Part shown: piece after piece, positions 6,425 through 9,083 of the stretch
Position numbering within the stretch: position 1 is the first letter of the stretch
Layout: every line of letters begins with the position of its first letter
Assembly (NCBI GenBank): GCA_030528545.1
Contig: JAUMYR010000113.1
Span: 1-9,083, forward strand
Direction: 5' to 3'
DNA length: 9,083 bases
Origin: Propionibacteriaceae bacterium
GTDB taxonomy: Bacteria; Actinomycetota; Actinomycetes; Propionibacteriales; Propionibacteriaceae
Notes under the pieces: model-generated
The model's input: only the letters and a program-made list of their open reading frames with translations
Database searches by the model: none
What the model was told of the DNA's origin: nothing
Position numbers and translations under genes: made by a program

Positions 6425-7851
6425 ACGGGCCGCTGCGCAAGGTCGCCGCCTTCGTGGCGCTGATGTTTGGGGCGCTTCTGCTCAATTTCACTCACTTCTC
6501 TGTGTTCCGCACCGCGCCGTTGCTGGAACATCCACGCAATGTCCGCGTCCGGGACGCCGAGTTCTCCCAGGACCGGGGGGCGATCCTGGTCGGGAACACC
6601 CCGATCGCGCTGACCTCAACCTCGACGGGTTCCCGGTTCAAATACCAGCGGACCTATCCCCATGGCGCCCTCTACGGCCACATCACGGGGTTCTATTCCT
6701 ATAACTTCGATCGCGTCGGGCTGGAGAAGACCTACAACTCCCAGCTGGCCGGGACCGACTCCTCGCAGGCCTTCACCCGGTTCCTCGATCTGCTCAGCGG
6801 ACGCAAACCCACCGGGGCCAGCGTCGTCACGACCATCGATTCCAGGGCCCAGCGCGCCGCTGCCAAGGCCATCGGGGACCGGCGCGGCGCGGTGATCGCC
6901 ATGGATTACACCACCGGCGAGATCGTGGCGATGTACTCCTCGCCGAGCTATGACCCCAACCTACTGAGCAGCCATGACCACCGGGCGGAACTGGACAACT
7001 GGAACCAGCTGCTGAACGATCCCAGCGAACCCCTCAAGAACCGTAGCTCGACCGAGATCTTCCCACCCGGATCGACCTTCAAGCTGGTCACCGCGGCGGC
7101 CGCGCTGGAATCTGGGCTTGAGGCGAGTTCCCTGCTGGAGGGACCGGCCCGCCTGCAATTGCCCGGTACGACGCACACCATCACGAACTCCGGCCCTTGC
7201 GGCGATGGCCAGATCAGTCTGCGGGACGCGATGGTCTCATCGTGTAACACGGCTTTCGCCAACCTTGGCATGACTCTCGGCGCCGATACCTTGCGCGCTA
7301 AGGCCCGCCAGTTCGGTTTCGATACGGAGCTGAAGACCGATTTCACGACTGCGGCGAGCAAGTTCCCGGCGAAACCGGACAAGCCCCAGACTGCGATGAG
7401 CGCCATCGGCCTGTACGAGGTCGCGGCCTCCCCCCTGCAGATGCTGCAGGTCGGCGCGGCCATCGCCAACGACGGCGTCCTCATGAAACCTCACCTGGGC
7501 AAGCAGGTGGTCGCCGCGGATCTCAGCGTGCTATCGAGCACCTCACCCACCGAGCTGGGGCGCCCGATCAACGCGAAGACCGCTCGCGCGCTCCAAGACA
7601 TGATGCGCGCCGTCGTGACCCAGGGCACCGGGAAAGCGGCCAACTCCAACGTGGTGAATATTCACGGCAAGACCGGAACCGCGATGCAGCCTGAGAGCCG
7701 GCCAAATTATGCGTGGATGGTAGGTTTCTCCGATGAGCCGAAGATCGTAGTCGTAGCGATGATTGAGGATTCGGATTCCGATCGCAGCGACATCGCTGGC
7801 GGGCGCCTGGCGGGCCCGATTGTGCGACAAGTGATCGAGTCGGTGCGATGA
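6421..7851 (+). CDS. pbpA: PbpA, class B penicillin-binding protein (transpeptidase)
   Basis: This enzyme cross-links peptidoglycan stem peptides outside the membrane. The 476 residues start with a short cytoplasmic end and one membrane anchor (about 7-23). A non-catalytic pedestal follows, with DRG at 51-53 and the class B block TYPHGALYGHITGF (78-91). The transpeptidase domain starts near 150. Its three active-site motifs are intact: SxxK as S218-T-F-K221 in PPGSTFK, SxN as S274-C-N276, and KTG at 417-419 in HGKTGTA. It should therefore be active and bind beta-lactams. Cys260 and Cys275 flank the SxN region and could form a disulfide; this is inference. Length is close to mycobacterial PbpA (about 490). 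It overlaps rodA by 4 nt, so the SEDS-PBP pair is probably made in matched amounts. In mycobacteria PbpA is a PknB target involved in septation; here that is inferred from synteny. Confidence 0.96.
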   Translation: MNGPLRKVAAFVALMFGALLLNFTHFSVFRTAPLLEHPRNVRVRDAEFSQDRGAILVGNTPIALTSTSTGSRFKYQRTYPHGALYGHITGFYSYNFDRVGLEKTYNSQLAGTDSSQAFTRFLDLLSGRKPTGASVVTTIDSRAQRAAAKAIGDRRGAVIAMDYTTGEIVAMYSSPSYDPNLLSSHDHRAELDNWNQLLNDPSEPLKNRSSTEIFPPGSTFKLVTAAAALESGLEASSLLEGPARLQLPGTTHTITNSGPCGDGQISLRDAMVSSCNTAFANLGMTLGADTLRAKARQFGFDTELKTDFTTAASKFPAKPDKPQTAMSAIGLYEVAASPLQMLQVGAAIANDGVLMKPHLGKQVVAADLSVLSSTSPTELGRPINAKTARALQDMMRAVVTQGTGKAANSNVVNIHGKTGTAMQPESRPNYAWMVGFSDEPKIVVVAMIEDSDSDRSDIAGGRLAGPIVRQVIESVR

Positions 7852-7903
7852 TAAGGGGTGCACGTCTTGTGGCGACTGATGCGATAACGAAAGGAACCTG
7901 GCG

Positions 7904-9083
7904 ATGACGGAACGCGGAGCGCTGCTCGGCAACCGCTATGAGCTAGAACAGATCATCGGCCGTGGCGGCATGGCAGAGGTCTGGAAGGCTCGCGACAACC
8001 GGCTGCACCGGGATGTCGCCGTGAAGCGGCTGCGGGTCGATCTAGCGTCGGACGCGACTTTCCAGGCCCGGTTCCGTCGTGAGGCACAGGCCGCGGCGGG
8101 GCTCAACCACCCCAACATCGTGAGCGTGTACGACACGGGCGAGGAGATTGACCCGAAGTCAGACGTCCATGTCCCCTTCATCGTCATGGAGTACGTTGAC
8201 GGCGTCACGCTGAGAGAGGTGTTGCGCGACGGACGAAAGATCCTGCCCGAACGCGCCCTGGAGTTCACCCAGGGCGTCTTGGACGCTCTGTCCTATAGCC
8301 ACCGCGCCGGGATCGTCCACCGCGATATCAAGCCAGCCAATGTGATGCTGACCAGTTCGGGCGCGGTGAAGGTCATGGACTTCGGCATCGCTCGTGCGGT
8401 CGCCGACACCTCGGCCACCATGACGCAGACCGCGGCGGTGATCGGCACGGCTCAGTATCTCTCTCCGGAGCAGGCCCGGGGTGAGAAGGTCGATGCGCGT
8501 TCCGATATCTATTCCACCGGGTGTCTGCTCTACGAGTTGCTGGTCGGGCGTCCGCCGTTCATCGGTGATTCCCCCGTCAGCGTCGCCTATCAGCACGTCC
8601 GGGAGATCCCGGTGGCTCCGAGCACTCTCGATCCCGAGATCACCCCGGCCATGGACGCGATCGTCCTCAAGGCCCTGGCGAAGGACCCGAACGAGCGCTA
8701 TCCCGACGCCCGCGCCATGCGCGAGGACATCTCGCGATGCCTCGACAATGTCCCGGTGACCGCCGTGGTGCCGAGGGTCGCTCCGGCTCCGGCTCCATCG
8801 GCCGAGCCCGCGACTCAGGTCATGGCAGGCCCTGAAGCACCGACGACCGTGACCGCCCGTCGGGCCGCCGAGGCCGGGGGCAAGAAGGTGTCGGCGGCGA
8901 CCATCGTGGTCAGCACCCTGGTCGGCGCGCTCATCATCACCATCGGTATCGTCGGCTATATCCTGAGCCGTCCGGGGACCCCTAAGGTGGAGATGGTCGA
9001 GGTGCCCGGTGTGGTTGGGTTCACCTATACCGCCGCCGATGACAGCCTGTCCAAGGCAGGTTTCAAGGTGGAACTCAAGCGGG
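7904..9083 (+). CDS. pknB: PknB-type transmembrane Ser/Thr kinase with PASTA repeats, 3' end outside window
   Basis: The first 393 residues are present. Residues about 12-275 form a Hanks-type kinase with all key parts: glycine loop GRGGMAEV (19-26), Lys41 in VAVKRL, catalytic HRDIKPAN (139-146, D141), DFG (159-161), and an activation loop with Thr174 and Thr176 in TQTAAVIGTAQYLSPEQ, which aligns with the autophosphorylated Thr171/Thr173 of mycobacterial PknB. SPVSVAYQHVRE (223-234) is a further PknB-like stretch. A Pro/Ala-rich juxtamembrane linker (about 285-325) leads to one membrane helix (about 331-354), then the first PASTA repeat starting at EVPGVVGFTY, cut by the window edge. PASTA repeats bind muropeptides or lipid II, so the kinase reads cell-wall state and should phosphorylate FhaA, FhaB and wall enzymes. 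ATG 7904 has GAAAGGA (7889-7895) 8 nt upstream and an in-frame stop at 7877-7879, so the start is well fixed. The 52 nt before it hold no convincing promoter. Confidence 0.96.
   Translation, partial: MTERGALLGNRYELEQIIGRGGMAEVWKARDNRLHRDVAVKRLRVDLASDATFQARFRREAQAAAGLNHPNIVSVYDTGEEIDPKSDVHVPFIVMEYVDGVTLREVLRDGRKILPERALEFTQGVLDALSYSHRAGIVHRDIKPANVMLTSSGAVKVMDFGIARAVADTSATMTQTAAVIGTAQYLSPEQARGEKVDARSDIYSTGCLLYELLVGRPPFIGDSPVSVAYQHVREIPVAPSTLDPEITPAMDAIVLKALAKDPNERYPDARAMREDISRCLDNVPVTAVVPRVAPAPAPSAEPATQVMAGPEAPTTVTARRAAEAGGKKVSAATIVVSTLVGALIITIGIVGYILSRPGTPKVEMVEVPGVVGFTYTAADDSLSKAGFKVELKR

Noticed and set aside
1..9083. CRISPR arrays, insertion sequences, phage genes or a new defence system
   Set aside because: No repeat-spacer pattern, transposase, terminal inverted repeats, integrase or toxin-antitoxin pair is visible; kinase, phosphatase and FHA genes here are explained by the conserved growth-control operon.

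Overview
The window is high-GC, actinobacterial DNA. The best evidence is the cell-growth signalling operon that fills its right three quarters, in the order fhaA, fhaB, pstP, rodA, pbpA, then a PASTA-type Ser/Thr kinase. This arrangement is typical of Actinomycetota (compare the pstP-pknB locus near oriC in Mycobacterium). A Propionibacteriaceae-like or related host is a guess from overall style and was not tested.

Layout, all on the + strand. Positions 1-1483 hold the remains of a DHA2-type (EmrB/QacA-like) major facilitator drug exporter that enters from outside the window. Its protein signature is still readable but needs about five or six single-base frame corrections, several in G or C runs, so it is called a pseudogene. 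Positions 1601-2263 encode a 220-residue Tat-exported protein of unknown function. Positions 2264-2482 are non-coding: a strong hairpin, probably a terminator, then a candidate promoter and a ribosome binding site for the operon. Positions 2483-7851 carry five genes joined stop-to-start by 1 to 4 nt overlaps. After a 52 nt gap the kinase gene runs off the right edge in its first PASTA repeat.

The operon genes belong together functionally. The kinase senses cell-wall material through extracellular PASTA repeats and phosphorylates Thr residues. PstP removes these phosphates. FhaA and FhaB carry FHA domains that read phospho-threonine. RodA (SEDS glycosyltransferase) and PbpA (class B transpeptidase) polymerise and cross-link peptidoglycan. 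No separate pknA-like kinase lies between pbpA and the PASTA kinase, unlike in mycobacteria.

I see no previously undescribed system here. The items most worth a second look are the multiply frameshifted transporter, the orphan Tat substrate beside it, the missing pknA slot and the very compact FhaA.
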